Shown here: positions 1 to 8,388 of the stretch, piece by piece
How the letters are laid out: each line of letters starts with the position of its first letter
Position numbering within the stretch: the stretch's first letter is position 1
Source: Sneathiella sp.
Lineage (GTDB): Bacteria; Pseudomonadota; Alphaproteobacteria; Sneathiellales; Sneathiellaceae
Direction of reading: 5' to 3'
NCBI RefSeq assembly: GCF_029233945.1
Contig: NZ_JARGOQ010000009.1
Span: 17,933-81,932, forward strand
DNA length: 64,000 nt
Notes under the pieces: generated by a model
The model's database searches: none
Told to the model about the DNA's origin: nothing
The model's input: the letters and a program-made list of their open reading frames with translations, nothing else
Made by a program: the position numbers and the translations under genes

Positions 1-30
1 ACTATTTTATAAAAATTAATCCCTCTTGCG

Positions 31-128
31 TCTGTCATATGTCTGTCATACGGTGATATTGCTGGGTACTTGGATCAGCTTTTTGGAAGGGAGAGGGTCG
101 GGATCCACAACGACAGTAATTACTGTCG
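31..128. promoter_or_regulatory. Leader of the liv operon with a perfect palindrome and CTGTC repeats
   Basis: Positions 111-128 form a perfect 18-bp palindrome, CGACAGTAATTACTGTCG, ending 60 bp before the livH start. Upstream, TCTGTCATA occurs twice as a direct repeat (31-39 and 42-50), 11 bp apart, and shares the CTGTC core with the palindrome arms. The arrangement looks like an operator for a dimeric regulator. The binding protein is unknown, and no gene is visible in bases 1-188. Confidence 0.5.
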
Positions 129-188
129 ATTTAGGGTATGGAAGAACTGTCCTGCATTTCGGCGGTTTTCGTCTCCGGGGGGAGCTTG

Positions 189-1115
189 ATGGAATATTTT
201 TTACAGCAATTGATCAATGGGATCACGCTGGGGTCGATCTATGGCCTTATCGCGATTGGTTACACGATGGTTTATGGAATCATCGGCATGATCAACTTCG
301 CTCATGGTGACATTTTCATGGTGAGCTCGTTTATCGCACTCATTGTCATCACGGCGCTTGGGTTGACTGTGTCCACGGGACTCGGCTTGACCATTCTGGC
401 GTTAATTCTCGTTCTTGTAACCTCCATGGTGATCGCCTCCGTCTTCGGCTGGACGACCGAGCGGCTGGCCTATCGCCCCCTTCGCGGCTCATTCCGGTTG
501 GCGCCGCTGATTACAGCCATCGGCATCTCCATTGTCCTTCAGAACTACATCCAGATCACGCAAGGTGCCCGCGTGAAACCGCTGCAGCCGCTTATTGAAA
601 ATGGCTATACTCTGATGACACGGGCCGATGGGTTCACTGTTCAGCTGTCCAATATGCAGATTTTGATCATCACCGTGACCATCATTTTGATGACGATTTT
701 CTCCCTCATCATCGCCAAGACATCCTTGGGCCGGGCACAGCGCGCCTGCGAGCAGGACCGCAAGATGGCCTCCCTCCTCGGTATCAATGTTGACCGGACA
801 ATCTCTATGACATTCGTTATGGGGGCGGCGCTGGCCGCTGTCGCGGGCCTGATGTTCTTGCTCTACTATGGCGTCATTGATTTCTTTATCGGCTTTGTCG
901 CCGGGGTGAAGGCATTTACTGCTGCCGTGCTTGGCGGTATCGGATCGCTCCCGGGGGCCATGCTCGGGGGATTGGTTATTGGTCTTATTGAGACTTTCTG
1001 GTCGGCCTATTTCTCAATCGAATATAAGGATGTCGCCGCCTTCTCCATGCTGGCAATTGTGTTGATCTTTCTGCCGCAAGGCCTGCTTGGTAAGCCAGAG
1101 GTGGAAAAAGTATAA
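189..1115 (+). CDS. livH: Branched-chain amino acid ABC transporter permease LivH
   Basis: This is one of the two inner-membrane permeases of a high-affinity leucine/isoleucine/valine importer. The 308-residue product is a chain of hydrophobic helices with the family-typical N-terminal [20 protein letters not shown] and INFAHGD segments, and the [13 protein letters not shown] segment near the C-terminus. I start it at 189 rather than at the upstream in-frame ATG at 138, because GGGGGGAG lies just before 189 and the residues upstream are unlike the family. The stop codon overlaps the start of livM, so the genes are translationally coupled. The identity is secure; the exact substrate within the amino acid/amide group is inferred. 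Confidence 0.95.
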   Translation: MEYFLQQLINGITLGSIYGLIAIGYTMVYGIIGMINFAHGDIFMVSSFIALIVITALGLTVSTGLGLTILALILVLVTSMVIASVFGWTTERLAYRPLRGSFRLAPLITAIGISIVLQNYIQITQGARVKPLQPLIENGYTLMTRADGFTVQLSNMQILIITVTIILMTIFSLIIAKTSLGRAQRACEQDRKMASLLGINVDRTISMTFVMGAALAAVAGLMFLLYYGVIDFFIGFVAGVKAFTAAVLGGIGSLPGAMLGGLVIGLIETFWSAYFSIEYKDVAAFSMLAIVLIFLPQGLLGKPEVEKV

Positions 1116-2452
1116 TGACGGACACAGCAAACAGCGGCCCGCAGCCCGGCAGGCATCTGGATATTCCCAAGGTAACCAAAGACCTCATTGTGACAGCACT
1201 GATTGCGACGGCAATTTTTGGCTCGACAATTGCGTTTCGCACTGTGTCTGCGGCAGGCGGCCTGCGGCTGGAGGTCCGGTATGATGTTGCCTTTTATGTG
1301 ATCGCCGCTGTGGTTGTTGGGCGATTGCTCCTCTGGCTTTTCTTCTGGAGCAAGCCCGCCGGTACGTCGGCTGTTGAAATGCCAACAAGCATCAAGTCGG
1401 GCGTGGCGAAGATTTCCGCGAAGGTGGGCAAGGGATTCGCGCCGACGATGCTTATATTTGCGCTGGTTTTTCCTTTTCTCCCCTTTACCGATCGTTATCT
1501 CCTCGACCTGAGCATATTGATCCTGACCTATGTCATGCTTGGCTGGGGCTTGAATATTGTGGTCGGGCTGGCCGGGTTGCTTGATCTTGGCTATGTGGCC
1601 TTTTATGCGATTGGGGCCTATTCCTATGCTCTGCTCGCGCAGTATTTCGGATTTTCTTTCTGGATGTGTCTTCCGCTCGCCGGGATATTGGCAGCATTCT
1701 GGGGGATTATTCTCGGGTTTCCTGTTTTGCGGTTGCGCGGTGACTATCTTGCTATTGTGACACTTGCATTCGGGGAGATTATTCGCATCGTCCTGCTCAA
1801 CTGGTATCAGTTCACGGGCGGCCCCGATGGGCTTTCCGGTATTCCCCGCCCAAGCTTTTTCGGTCTGGAATTTACGCGCAGGGAAGGCGGTTTCGCGGAC
1901 TTTTTTGGTCTCGATTATTCATCGATCCATCGCATTGTCTTTATGTACTTCCTGATCCTCGCATTGGCGCTTCTTACCAATTTTGTAACCAACCGCCTCC
2001 GCCGCCTGCCGATCGGTCGCGCGTGGGAGGCCTTGCGCGAGGATGAGATTGCCTGCCGGTCGCTTGGGCTCAATACAACATCCGTGAAACTCACGGCCTT
2101 CGCCATCGGCGGTATGTTCGCCGGTTTCGCCGGTTCCTTCTTTGCGACGCGGCAGGGGTTTATCTCACCGGAAAGTTTCACCTTTATCGAATCCGCCCTG
2201 ATTCTGGCAATCGTGGTTCTTGGCGGCATGGGATCGCAAGTCGGTGTAGTGATTGCCTCTATCGCCATGATCGGCGGGTTTGAGATCTTCCGGGAGGCAG
2301 AGCAATTCCGGATGCTGATATTTGGCCTCGCCATGGTGGTCATCATGATCTGGCGTCCGCGTGGTCTGATTTCGACGCGTATTCCTTCCATCTTCCTGAA
2401 AGAGAAAAAAGCGGTGTCGGCGGATATGGTCGCGCAAGGGGAGGGGCACTGA
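1115..2452 (+). CDS. livM: Branched-chain amino acid ABC transporter permease LivM
   Basis: This is the second permease of the Liv importer, 445 residues. The conserved LivM core starts around residue 135 ([20 protein letters not shown]) and includes [12 protein letters not shown] and the C-terminal GGMGSQVG stretch. Before it lies an N-terminal extension of about 110 residues with two or three additional hydrophobic segments, as in the longer LivM proteins. It overlaps livH and is followed after one base by livG. It should form the heterodimeric membrane channel with LivH, energised by LivG and LivF. Confidence 0.95.
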   Translation: MTDTANSGPQPGRHLDIPKVTKDLIVTALIATAIFGSTIAFRTVSAAGGLRLEVRYDVAFYVIAAVVVGRLLLWLFFWSKPAGTSAVEMPTSIKSGVAKISAKVGKGFAPTMLIFALVFPFLPFTDRYLLDLSILILTYVMLGWGLNIVVGLAGLLDLGYVAFYAIGAYSYALLAQYFGFSFWMCLPLAGILAAFWGIILGFPVLRLRGDYLAIVTLAFGEIIRIVLLNWYQFTGGPDGLSGIPRPSFFGLEFTRREGGFADFFGLDYSSIHRIVFMYFLILALALLTNFVTNRLRRLPIGRAWEALREDEIACRSLGLNTTSVKLTAFAIGGMFAGFAGSFFATRQGFISPESFTFIESALILAIVVLGGMGSQVGVVIASIAMIGGFEIFREAEQFRMLIFGLAMVVIMIWRPRGLISTRIPSIFLKEKKAVSADMVAQGEGH

Positions 2453-2453
2453 C

Positions 2454-3311
2454 ATGACGCATCATGTTGATGATCCCGTTCTGACCGTTGAGCATTTAAA
2501 CATGCGCTTTGGCGGCTTGCTCGCCGTCGATGACCTTTCCTTTGATGTGGGCCGGAGCGATATTACCGCGCTGATCGGGCCGAATGGTGCGGGAAAGACC
2601 ACCGTATTCAACTGCATTACCGGCTTTTACAAACCGACAGAGGGGCGCATCACCGCGCTTCATGAGGGTGGCGCGAAGTTCTTGCTTGAACGCATGGATG
2701 ATTTCAAGATTCCGAAAGTTGCAAAAGTTGCGCGAACTTTCCAGAATATCCGATTGTTTGGTGGGATGACGGTGCTCGAAAACCTGATGGTGGGGCAGCA
2801 TAACCCCCTGATGCTTGCCTCTAACTACACATTCGGCGGGATATTCGGGTTGAGCGGATATAAAAAGGCCGAAAAAGTAGCGGTGGAGCTTGCAAAATAC
2901 TGGATGGAGCAGACGGGTCTTACTGCTCGCGCAGATGACGCGGCGGGAGACCTTCCGTACGGGGAACAGCGCAAGCTTGAGATAGCCCGGGCCATGTGCA
3001 CGAAGCCGAAGCTGCTATGCCTTGATGAGCCGGCGGCCGGTCTGAACCCGCGTGAATCGGACGAGTTGAACAAACTCTTGCTGTTTATCCGTAAGGAGCG
3101 GGACACAGGCGTGCTCCTGATCGAGCATGACATGAACGTAGTTATGGGGATTTCTGACCATATTATCGTGCTTGACTATGGCAAGAAAATTGCCGATGGC
3201 ACGCCGGAGGAAATTCGCAATGACGCAAGCGTTATTGCTGCCTATCTCGGTGTGGCGGACGATGAGGTAGAAGAAGTGGAACATGAAATTGAGGAGGGAG
3301 CATCCTCATGA
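2454..3311 (+). CDS. livG: Branched-chain amino acid ABC transporter ATPase LivG
   Basis: This is a cytoplasmic ATP-binding subunit, 285 residues. Walker A is GPNGAGKTT (residues 42-50), the signature region is LPYGEQRKLEIARAM rather than a classical LSGGQ, as is usual for LivG, and Walker B is LLCLDEPAAGLN. The acidic C-terminal tail (DDEVEEVEHEIEEG) extends beyond the core fold. The gene starts one base after the livM stop and overlaps livF by four bases. LivG pairs with LivF to drive LivH/LivM. Confidence 0.95.
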   Translation: MTHHVDDPVLTVEHLNMRFGGLLAVDDLSFDVGRSDITALIGPNGAGKTTVFNCITGFYKPTEGRITALHEGGAKFLLERMDDFKIPKVAKVARTFQNIRLFGGMTVLENLMVGQHNPLMLASNYTFGGIFGLSGYKKAEKVAVELAKYWMEQTGLTARADDAAGDLPYGEQRKLEIARAMCTKPKLLCLDEPAAGLNPRESDELNKLLLFIRKERDTGVLLIEHDMNVVMGISDHIIVLDYGKKIADGTPEEIRNDASVIAAYLGVADDEVEEVEHEIEEGASS

Positions 3312-4036
3312 GCGATCAGCCCCTTCTTGCAGTCAAAGACGTTCAAACCTTTTACGGAAAGATTCAGGCTCTCAAAGGTGTCACCATGGAGGTGAACGCT
3401 GGCGAAATCGTGACCCTCATTGGCGCGAACGGAGCCGGAAAATCCACCCTGATGATGACGGTTTGCGGGGATCCGCGCGCCGCCGCCGGGCAGATCATTT
3501 TTGATGGGCAGGACATCACTAAACTGCAGACCCACGAAATCACGCGTATGAATATCGCCCAATCGCCGGAGGGGCGGCGGATTTTTCCGCGCATGACGGT
3601 TTATGAAAATCTGATCATGGGAGCGACTACCTCGAACCCCGCCTACTTCGAGGAGGATCTGGCCCACGCGTTTTATCTGTTCCCAAGACTGAAAGAGCGG
3701 AAAGATCAGCGCGGCGGGACGCTTTCGGGCGGAGAGCAACAAATGCTGGCGATTGCCCGGGCGCTGATGGCGCGGCCCCGGCTCCTGCTGCTAGACGAGC
3801 CGTCCCTCGGATTGGCGCCGCTCGTCGTGAAGCAGATTTTCGAAGCAATCAAGGAACTCAATGAAAAGGACGGATTGACCGTTTTTCTGGTAGAGCAGAA
3901 CGCATATCATGCACTTAAACTGGCGGATCGTGGTTATGTCATGGTCAATGGCAGTATAACCTTGAGCGGAACCGGCAAGGAATTGCTGGCAAGCGAAGAG
4001 GTGCGTGCGGCTTATCTGGAAGGGGGGGCGCACTGA
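3308..4036 (+). CDS. livF: Branched-chain amino acid ABC transporter ATPase LivF
   Basis: This is the second ATP-binding subunit, 242 residues, a normal length for LivF. Walker A is GANGAGKST (residues 39-47), the signature is LSGGEQQMLAIARAL and Walker B is LLLLDEPSLGLAP, followed by the switch histidine replaced by VEQNA as in other LivF proteins. It overlaps livG by four bases upstream and shares one base with the next small gene. Confidence 0.95.
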   Translation: MSDQPLLAVKDVQTFYGKIQALKGVTMEVNAGEIVTLIGANGAGKSTLMMTVCGDPRAAAGQIIFDGQDITKLQTHEITRMNIAQSPEGRRIFPRMTVYENLIMGATTSNPAYFEEDLAHAFYLFPRLKERKDQRGGTLSGGEQQMLAIARALMARPRLLLLDEPSLGLAPLVVKQIFEAIKELNEKDGLTVFLVEQNAYHALKLADRGYVMVNGSITLSGTGKELLASEEVRAAYLEGGAH

Positions 4037-4389
4037 TGGGAATTCTGTGGGAAAATAGCTTCGTAACCTTCCTCTTTGTCAATGTCATAATCGGGGGAGG
4101 CGCCGGATATCTCTCCGGGCGGGCGCTGGCATCAAATTGGCGCCCCATTTCGCATCTAATTTTCTTTATGCTGTTGCTGGCGCTCGTTGTGAGGTTTTTT
4201 CATTTTGCTTTATTCGACGGGACATTGCTCTCCCTCCATTATTATGTCGTTGATGCTCTGGTATTGGTTGGCATTTCTCTATTGGGCTATCGTTTGACCC
4301 GTGTGCGGCAAATGGTGACGCAATATCGCTGGCTTTATGGACGGGACGGGCCTTTTTCCTGGCGCGAGAAAAAAGGCGCGGAGGACTGA
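4036..4389 (+). CDS. Small membrane protein of the liv operon (DUF6867-like)
   Basis: This 117-residue protein has three predicted membrane helices (about residues 8-26, 38-58 and 67-86) and a basic, Trp/Tyr-rich C-terminal tail containing RVRQMVTQYRWLYGR. I recognise the pattern as the family called DUF6867 in alphaproteobacterial liv operons, recalled from memory. Its start codon overlaps the livF stop, so it is co-translated with the ATPase, which argues for a role with the transporter, perhaps assembly or gating. No catalytic motif is visible. The function is unknown. Confidence 0.75.
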   Translation: MGILWENSFVTFLFVNVIIGGGAGYLSGRALASNWRPISHLIFFMLLLALVVRFFHFALFDGTLLSLHYYVVDALVLVGISLLGYRLTRVRQMVTQYRWLYGRDGPFSWREKKGAED

Positions 4390-4410
4390 TGCCTGTCACT
4401 CGAATTCGCT

Positions 4411-4439
4411 TTCAAATTGCTATAAAAGTTTGATATAAT
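4411..4439 (+). promoter_or_regulatory. Candidate sigma-70-type promoter for livJ
   Basis: A perfect TATAAT (4434-4439) follows TTCAAA (4411-4416, four of six consensus bases) with a 17-bp spacer, about 55 bp before the livJ start. It sits in the 105-bp gap after the small membrane protein. It would let the binding protein be expressed above the level of the permease operon. Confidence 0.5.
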
Positions 4440-4494
4440 TGCGAAAAAGTAGCGTATCTATTAGAATTACATTTTACCAACTGGGAGTACGAAG

Positions 4495-5598
4495 ATGAAA
4501 AAAATGTTACTTGCCATGTCGGCCATGTCGATGGGCGTGATGATCAGTTCAGGTGCTGCCTGGGCAGACATTGCGATTGCAACGGCGGGCCCGATGACAG
4601 GACAGTATGCCAGTTTTGGCCAGCAGATGAAGGCTGGTGCGGAGCAGGCTGTCGCTGATATCAATGCGGCTGGCGGTGTGAATGGCGAAATGCTGACACT
4701 GGAGATTGGTGATGATGCCTGCGATCCGAAGCAGGCTGTCGCTGTCGCCAACCAGATGGTGTCAAAAGGCGTGGTCTTTATGGCCGGCCATTTCTGTTCC
4801 GGTTCTTCCATTCCGGCTTCCGCCGTGTATGAAGAAGAAGGGATCATCCAGATTTCACCCGCTTCCACCAACCCGAAGCTGACCGATGAAGGCGGCCCGA
4901 ACGTCTACCGCGTCTGCGGCCGTGATGATCAGCAGGGCAAGGTTGCCGGTGCCTATCTTGCCGATGAATCAAAAGCAGGTAAGAAAATTGCTATTTTGCA
5001 TGACAAGACGGCTTACGGTAAAGGCCTCGCCGATGAGACCAAAGCTTCTATGGAAGCTGATGGTGGCAAAGCAACCATGTATGAAGCCTATACCGCTGGC
5101 GAAAAAGACTATACGGCGCTTGTTTCCAAAATGAAGCAGGAGGGCATTGATATCGCCTATGTTGGCGGTTATCACACCGAAGCCGGACTGATTGTTCGCC
5201 AGATGCGGGATCAGGGCATGAGCACACAGCTCGTTTCCGGTGATGCTCTCGTGACCGATGAATATTGGTCAATCACGGGTGATGCCGGCGAAGGCACGCT
5301 GATGACCTTTTCTCCCGATCCTCGCAAAAACCCGGGGGTTACTGAACTGGTTGCCAAGTTCCGTGAAAAGGGCATCGAGCCTGAAGGTTATGTTCTCTAC
5401 ACCTACGCGGCCGTTCAGGCCTGGGCGGACGCAGCTAAAGCTGCGAAATCCGTCGATCTGGAGCCAGTTATGGATGCCCTGAACGAGGGCACGTTTGAAA
5501 CGGTTCTTGGCTCTTTGTCTTTCGATGACAAGGGCGATGTAACCTTGCCGGGTTATGTTTGGTACGAATGGAAAGATGGCAAATACGACTATAAATAA
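4495..5598 (+). CDS. livJ: Periplasmic branched-chain amino acid binding protein (LivJ/LivK type)
   Basis: This is the substrate-capturing subunit of the Liv importer, 367 residues. A signal peptide is obvious (MKKMLLAMSAMSMG... ending GAAWA, cleavage before DIAIA). The mature protein begins with the family's IATAGPMTGQYASFGQQMK segment and contains the FMAGHFCSGSSIPAS binding-site region and the disulphide-forming cysteines near residues 81 and 103. GGGAG lies upstream of the ATG. A candidate promoter precedes it and a strong terminator follows, so it forms the end of the liv locus. Leu/Ile/Val specificity is inferred from family and context. Confidence 0.93.
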   Translation: MKKMLLAMSAMSMGVMISSGAAWADIAIATAGPMTGQYASFGQQMKAGAEQAVADINAAGGVNGEMLTLEIGDDACDPKQAVAVANQMVSKGVVFMAGHFCSGSSIPASAVYEEEGIIQISPASTNPKLTDEGGPNVYRVCGRDDQQGKVAGAYLADESKAGKKIAILHDKTAYGKGLADETKASMEADGGKATMYEAYTAGEKDYTALVSKMKQEGIDIAYVGGYHTEAGLIVRQMRDQGMSTQLVSGDALVTDEYWSITGDAGEGTLMTFSPDPRKNPGVTELVAKFREKGIEPEGYVLYTYAAVQAWADAAKAAKSVDLEPVMDALNEGTFETVLGSLSFDDKGDVTLPGYVWYEWKDGKYDYK

Positions 5599-5621
5599 GT
5601 CTATTTGACGTCAGAGAAAGA

Positions 5622-5652
5622 CCTCGGAAGTTTTGGCTTCCGAGGTTTTTTA
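5622..5652 (+). terminator. Intrinsic terminator after livJ
   Basis: CCTCGGAAG (5622-5630) pairs perfectly with CTTCCGAGG (5637-5645) across a six-base loop and is followed by six T residues. It closes the liv locus. Because the next gene is on the other strand, it may also limit readthrough between the convergent units. Confidence 0.9.
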
Positions 5653-5662
5653 TTGCGGTTTT

Positions 5663-6475
5663 TCACAGGAGATTTTCCAGATCAGGGCGGATTTTTTCAT
5701 AGTTGCGTTTGATGAGTTGATAATCTGCCTCCTCTGTTGCAGCAAAGCCCGTTAACAGAAGCGCATCCTGCGTCACACAGGGTAGGGAGGCCATCGCTTC
5801 AACAACCGCGTGATGTATGCGGTCAACTTCGCTTTTTGACCGTCGCGCCGTTATCATAGGAAGGCCAGGCGTTGGGTGAGTGCGCGCGATGACTATCAGT
5901 TTATCCGTTGCCGTCTCAAACCGTTTCGCAAGCTCCCATGTCACGGCATCGATTGAGGCAATATCAATCCGCCGTTCCGCCAAGTGCTTTATAACGGTTC
6001 GATGAGACATAAGCCTGCTATATTTGCGGATTTTTTGAAACGCAATTCCTTGCGTCATGAGATGATAGAAGAAGGCTGCAACACCGGACTGGGACAGCGG
6101 ATCGTTATATCCGAAGTGTGCGGAATTTATATCCGAGAGGCTTTTTATGCCGCTGTCTCTATGAACGACAATCACACTGAAGTAACTGCCAGCCCCGCAG
6201 TTAATATCATAGGCGGGCGTGCCGACAAGGGAGACAGTGCCCGATAGCTTTTCCACATAGGGTAGCCCGCAGGTTTGACCGAGTAGAAGGCCCGGGTCTC
6301 TCCAACATTCGAACGGATCGCCTGCCCGGGTGAGATGCTCTGGTGGATGAAATCCGGCAGCGCCGAGGCTTTCGCGAAGGGCCGACCAGAAGGCATCCGT
6401 TGTGCTCTGGATTTCAGGCCAGTCATACATGGGGAGAAGCGCCACAGAGGACGCTGTCGAGGATACCATTATCAA
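5663..6475 (-). CDS. PhnD-like substrate-binding domain protein without signal peptide
   Basis: The 270-residue product resembles the phosphate/phosphite/phosphonate ABC binding proteins (PhnD-like, PF12974 type). Supporting segments are DPFECWRDPGLLLGQTCGLPY, LVGTPAYDINCGAGSYFSVIVV, the typical FGYNDPLSQSG loop and IDIASIDAVTWELAKR. Unlike transported members, it has no signal peptide: the N-terminus MIMVSSTASSVALLPMYDWP leads straight into the first beta strand. No permease or ATPase is adjacent. It starts three bases after the desaturase stop, so the two are almost certainly co-transcribed. It could be a cytosolic ligand-binding protein or an orphan binding protein; the ligand is unknown. 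Confidence 0.7.
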   Translation of the reverse strand: MIMVSSTASSVALLPMYDWPEIQSTTDAFWSALRESLGAAGFHPPEHLTRAGDPFECWRDPGLLLGQTCGLPYVEKLSGTVSLVGTPAYDINCGAGSYFSVIVVHRDSGIKSLSDINSAHFGYNDPLSQSGVAAFFYHLMTQGIAFQKIRKYSRLMSHRTVIKHLAERRIDIASIDAVTWELAKRFETATDKLIVIARTHPTPGLPMITARRSKSEVDRIHHAVVEAMASLPCVTQDALLLTGFAATEEADYQLIKRNYEKIRPDLENLL

Positions 6476-6478
6476 ATA

Positions 6479-7372
6479 TTAAACCGGGTCCAGGGGAAAG
6501 GCGACCGGTTCTTTTCGTCTAAAAATATAAGCGCGAATGACGTCGGTATAGCTTTTGTAAAAATAACCTTTGTTCATTTCGACGAAGCGCTCCTGGTGGA
6601 GTCGGAATAAACCCGGCAGCCGGTACCAAGCGACAGAGGGGTAGGCATGATGAACTGCATGAAGATTATTGTTCAAAAACAAAAATCGCAGCGGTCCTTT
6701 ATCATTAATTAGCACGGAACGCGCCCGCCGGTCAGGATGCGCCTGGTGCTCAAGAAATGTGCGGATCATCAAAAGGGACATGGCAGAATAGGCAGCAATA
6801 CAGTAGCCAAGAATGGAAATGTTGGAAAAATATCCAATGAAGATTAGAAGCAGGGCGCAAAGCATAAAATGAAACGCCCAGTCGCCAAGCATTCGTCGGT
6901 TGCCATTTCGAATTTTCTGGATATCCGCTCGAACGAGGCTGGATACCCCAATTAAGGGGCCAATCAGCATGCGACCGACAAGAATGTTGTTGGCATTCCA
7001 AATCAGCTTTTGAATTTTGCCGAACTTCGCCCAGTCATTCCGCGAGACATACCAGCTTTCCGGATCCTCGGTCGGGTCGGTAATTCTAGCCCGTTGATGA
7101 TGGGTGAGATGAACCTCCTTGAAACGGGGATAGGGCATGAACAATCCGATGGGCAGATAGACAATCAGGTCGTTCAGGCGACGATCAACAAGAGGATGGC
7201 CGTGTATGCATTCATGCTGGAGTGAGGAGTGAAAAGTAATCACCGGAATTACCAGCAGCGTGACCAGCCATATGGGTAAAGAAATCGGCCCAAACAGGAC
7301 GAACCCCCAAGTTCCGTAGCACAGAAAAATCAATGCAAGGGTTCTTATTTCTTGTCGTTCACGCAACAACAC
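6479..7372 (-). CDS. Membrane fatty acid desaturase / hydroxylase-type di-iron protein
   Basis: This 297-residue integral membrane protein carries the three histidine boxes of the di-iron desaturase superfamily: HECIH (residues 53-57), HLTHH (88-92) and HAVHH (238-242), with additional His at 209 and 212. Hydrophobic segments flank the boxes. Members oxidise fatty acyl chains, carotenoids or other lipids; the substrate cannot be read from sequence. Translation starts with GTG, with GGAG about ten bases upstream. The gene leads a two-gene unit with the PhnD-like protein and is divergent from an XRE-type regulator, which is the obvious candidate to control it. Confidence 0.85.
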   Translation of the reverse strand: MLLRERQEIRTLALIFLCYGTWGFVLFGPISLPIWLVTLLVIPVITFHSSLQHECIHGHPLVDRRLNDLIVYLPIGLFMPYPRFKEVHLTHHQRARITDPTEDPESWYVSRNDWAKFGKIQKLIWNANNILVGRMLIGPLIGVSSLVRADIQKIRNGNRRMLGDWAFHFMLCALLLIFIGYFSNISILGYCIAAYSAMSLLMIRTFLEHQAHPDRRARSVLINDKGPLRFLFLNNNLHAVHHAYPSVAWYRLPGLFRLHQERFVEMNKGYFYKSYTDVIRAYIFRRKEPVAFPLDPV

Positions 7373-7512
7373 AGTTCGCCTACTCCATAAGTTATTGTTA
7401 GATGAAGAGAATTATGAGCTATTAGACAGGGAATATACAATGTGACAGTTCGCTAATCTTTATGTTAATATAAAACTTAAGTTCTATATTGTTACTTAAA
7501 TAGGAATTTGGT

Positions 7513-8388
7513 GTGAAATCACTGCGTTTTGAGAAGGAAAATCCAGATAAGCGAGATGTTGCCGAAATCTTTCGCGACCGAATGGCGCTGCTGCTGGCAC
7601 GCAAGGGATTTAATCTTAGCCAGTTTGCGAACAGCGTCGGTATTGATAGATCAGCTCTCAGCCAGTTCCTTGCGCCGGGCTCCACGCGATTGCCGCGCGC
7701 TGAAACCCTGTGTGCTATCTCCCGCACTTATGGTGTCTCCGTTGATTGGCTGATGGGCCTGATCGCGAATGATGAAATCGCCAGCGAGGCCGTTCCCATG
7801 ATCGAGATAGAGCGGGTCACGGAAGCCTCGGCCAGTGTTAAACTCGCGAAATGGCATCGGGAGGCGATGGGATATAAAATCCGTTATGTACCGAGTACAT
7901 TGCCCGATCTCCTCCGGACAGAGGAAATCGGCGTCTATGAATTCGGTGACTTCACGACTACGGAGCGGGAAGCGAAAGAACGGCAAATGCAGGATCAATT
8001 GAGCTATTCCCGGCGTCCCGAAACGGATATGGAGGTTTGCATGCCGCTTCAGGCAATTGAACAGCTTGCAAAGGGGGAAGGGATATGGCGTCAGGTTCCG
8101 ATTGCTATCCGTCGAGATCAGATGAAAAATATGATCCGCCTGACCGAGGAGCTCTACCCCACCTTTCGGTTGTTTTTGTTCGATGCACGGAAGATTTACT
8201 CCGCAGCCTATACCCTGTTCGGTCCGTTGCGCGCCGCCATCTATATCGGGAATATGTATCTTCTGGTAAATTCCGTCGAGCATATTCGCGCATTAACGGC
8301 GCATTTTGACGGACTAATACGGAGTGCGGAAGTCGGGCCGGATAAAGCGCCGGAGAGAATTTCTGAATATTTAGCGTCATTGAGCTAG
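7513..8388 (+). CDS. XRE-family transcriptional regulator with uncharacterised C-terminal domain
   Basis: Residues about 17-72 form a Cro/CI-type helix-turn-helix (LSQFANSVGIDRSALSQFL is the recognition region, followed by VSVDWLMGL). The remaining 200 residues form an effector-like domain I do not recognise, ending in a helical tail. Translation begins at GTG (7513) with AGGA about eight bases upstream. It is divergent from the desaturase, sharing a 140-bp AT-rich intergenic region in which ACAGTTCGC occurs twice (7371-7379 and 7445-7453). Its stop codon overlaps that of the convergent ABC ATPase gene in CTAG. Regulation of the desaturase unit is inferred from position. Confidence 0.8.
   Translation: MKSLRFEKENPDKRDVAEIFRDRMALLLARKGFNLSQFANSVGIDRSALSQFLAPGSTRLPRAETLCAISRTYGVSVDWLMGLIANDEIASEAVPMIEIERVTEASASVKLAKWHREAMGYKIRYVPSTLPDLLRTEEIGVYEFGDFTTTEREAKERQMQDQLSYSRRPETDMEVCMPLQAIEQLAKGEGIWRQVPIAIRRDQMKNMIRLTEELYPTFRLFLFDARKIYSAAYTLFGPLRAAIYIGNMYLLVNSVEHIRALTAHFDGLIRSAEVGPDKAPERISEYLASLS

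Noticed and set aside
26..310. 94-codon frame at the left edge
   Set aside because: It overlaps the livH start in another frame, has a composition unlike a real protein and no ribosome binding site.
1915..2391. 158-codon minus-strand frame inside livM
   Set aside because: The plus strand is a clear conserved permease; the reverse frame has no recognisable features.
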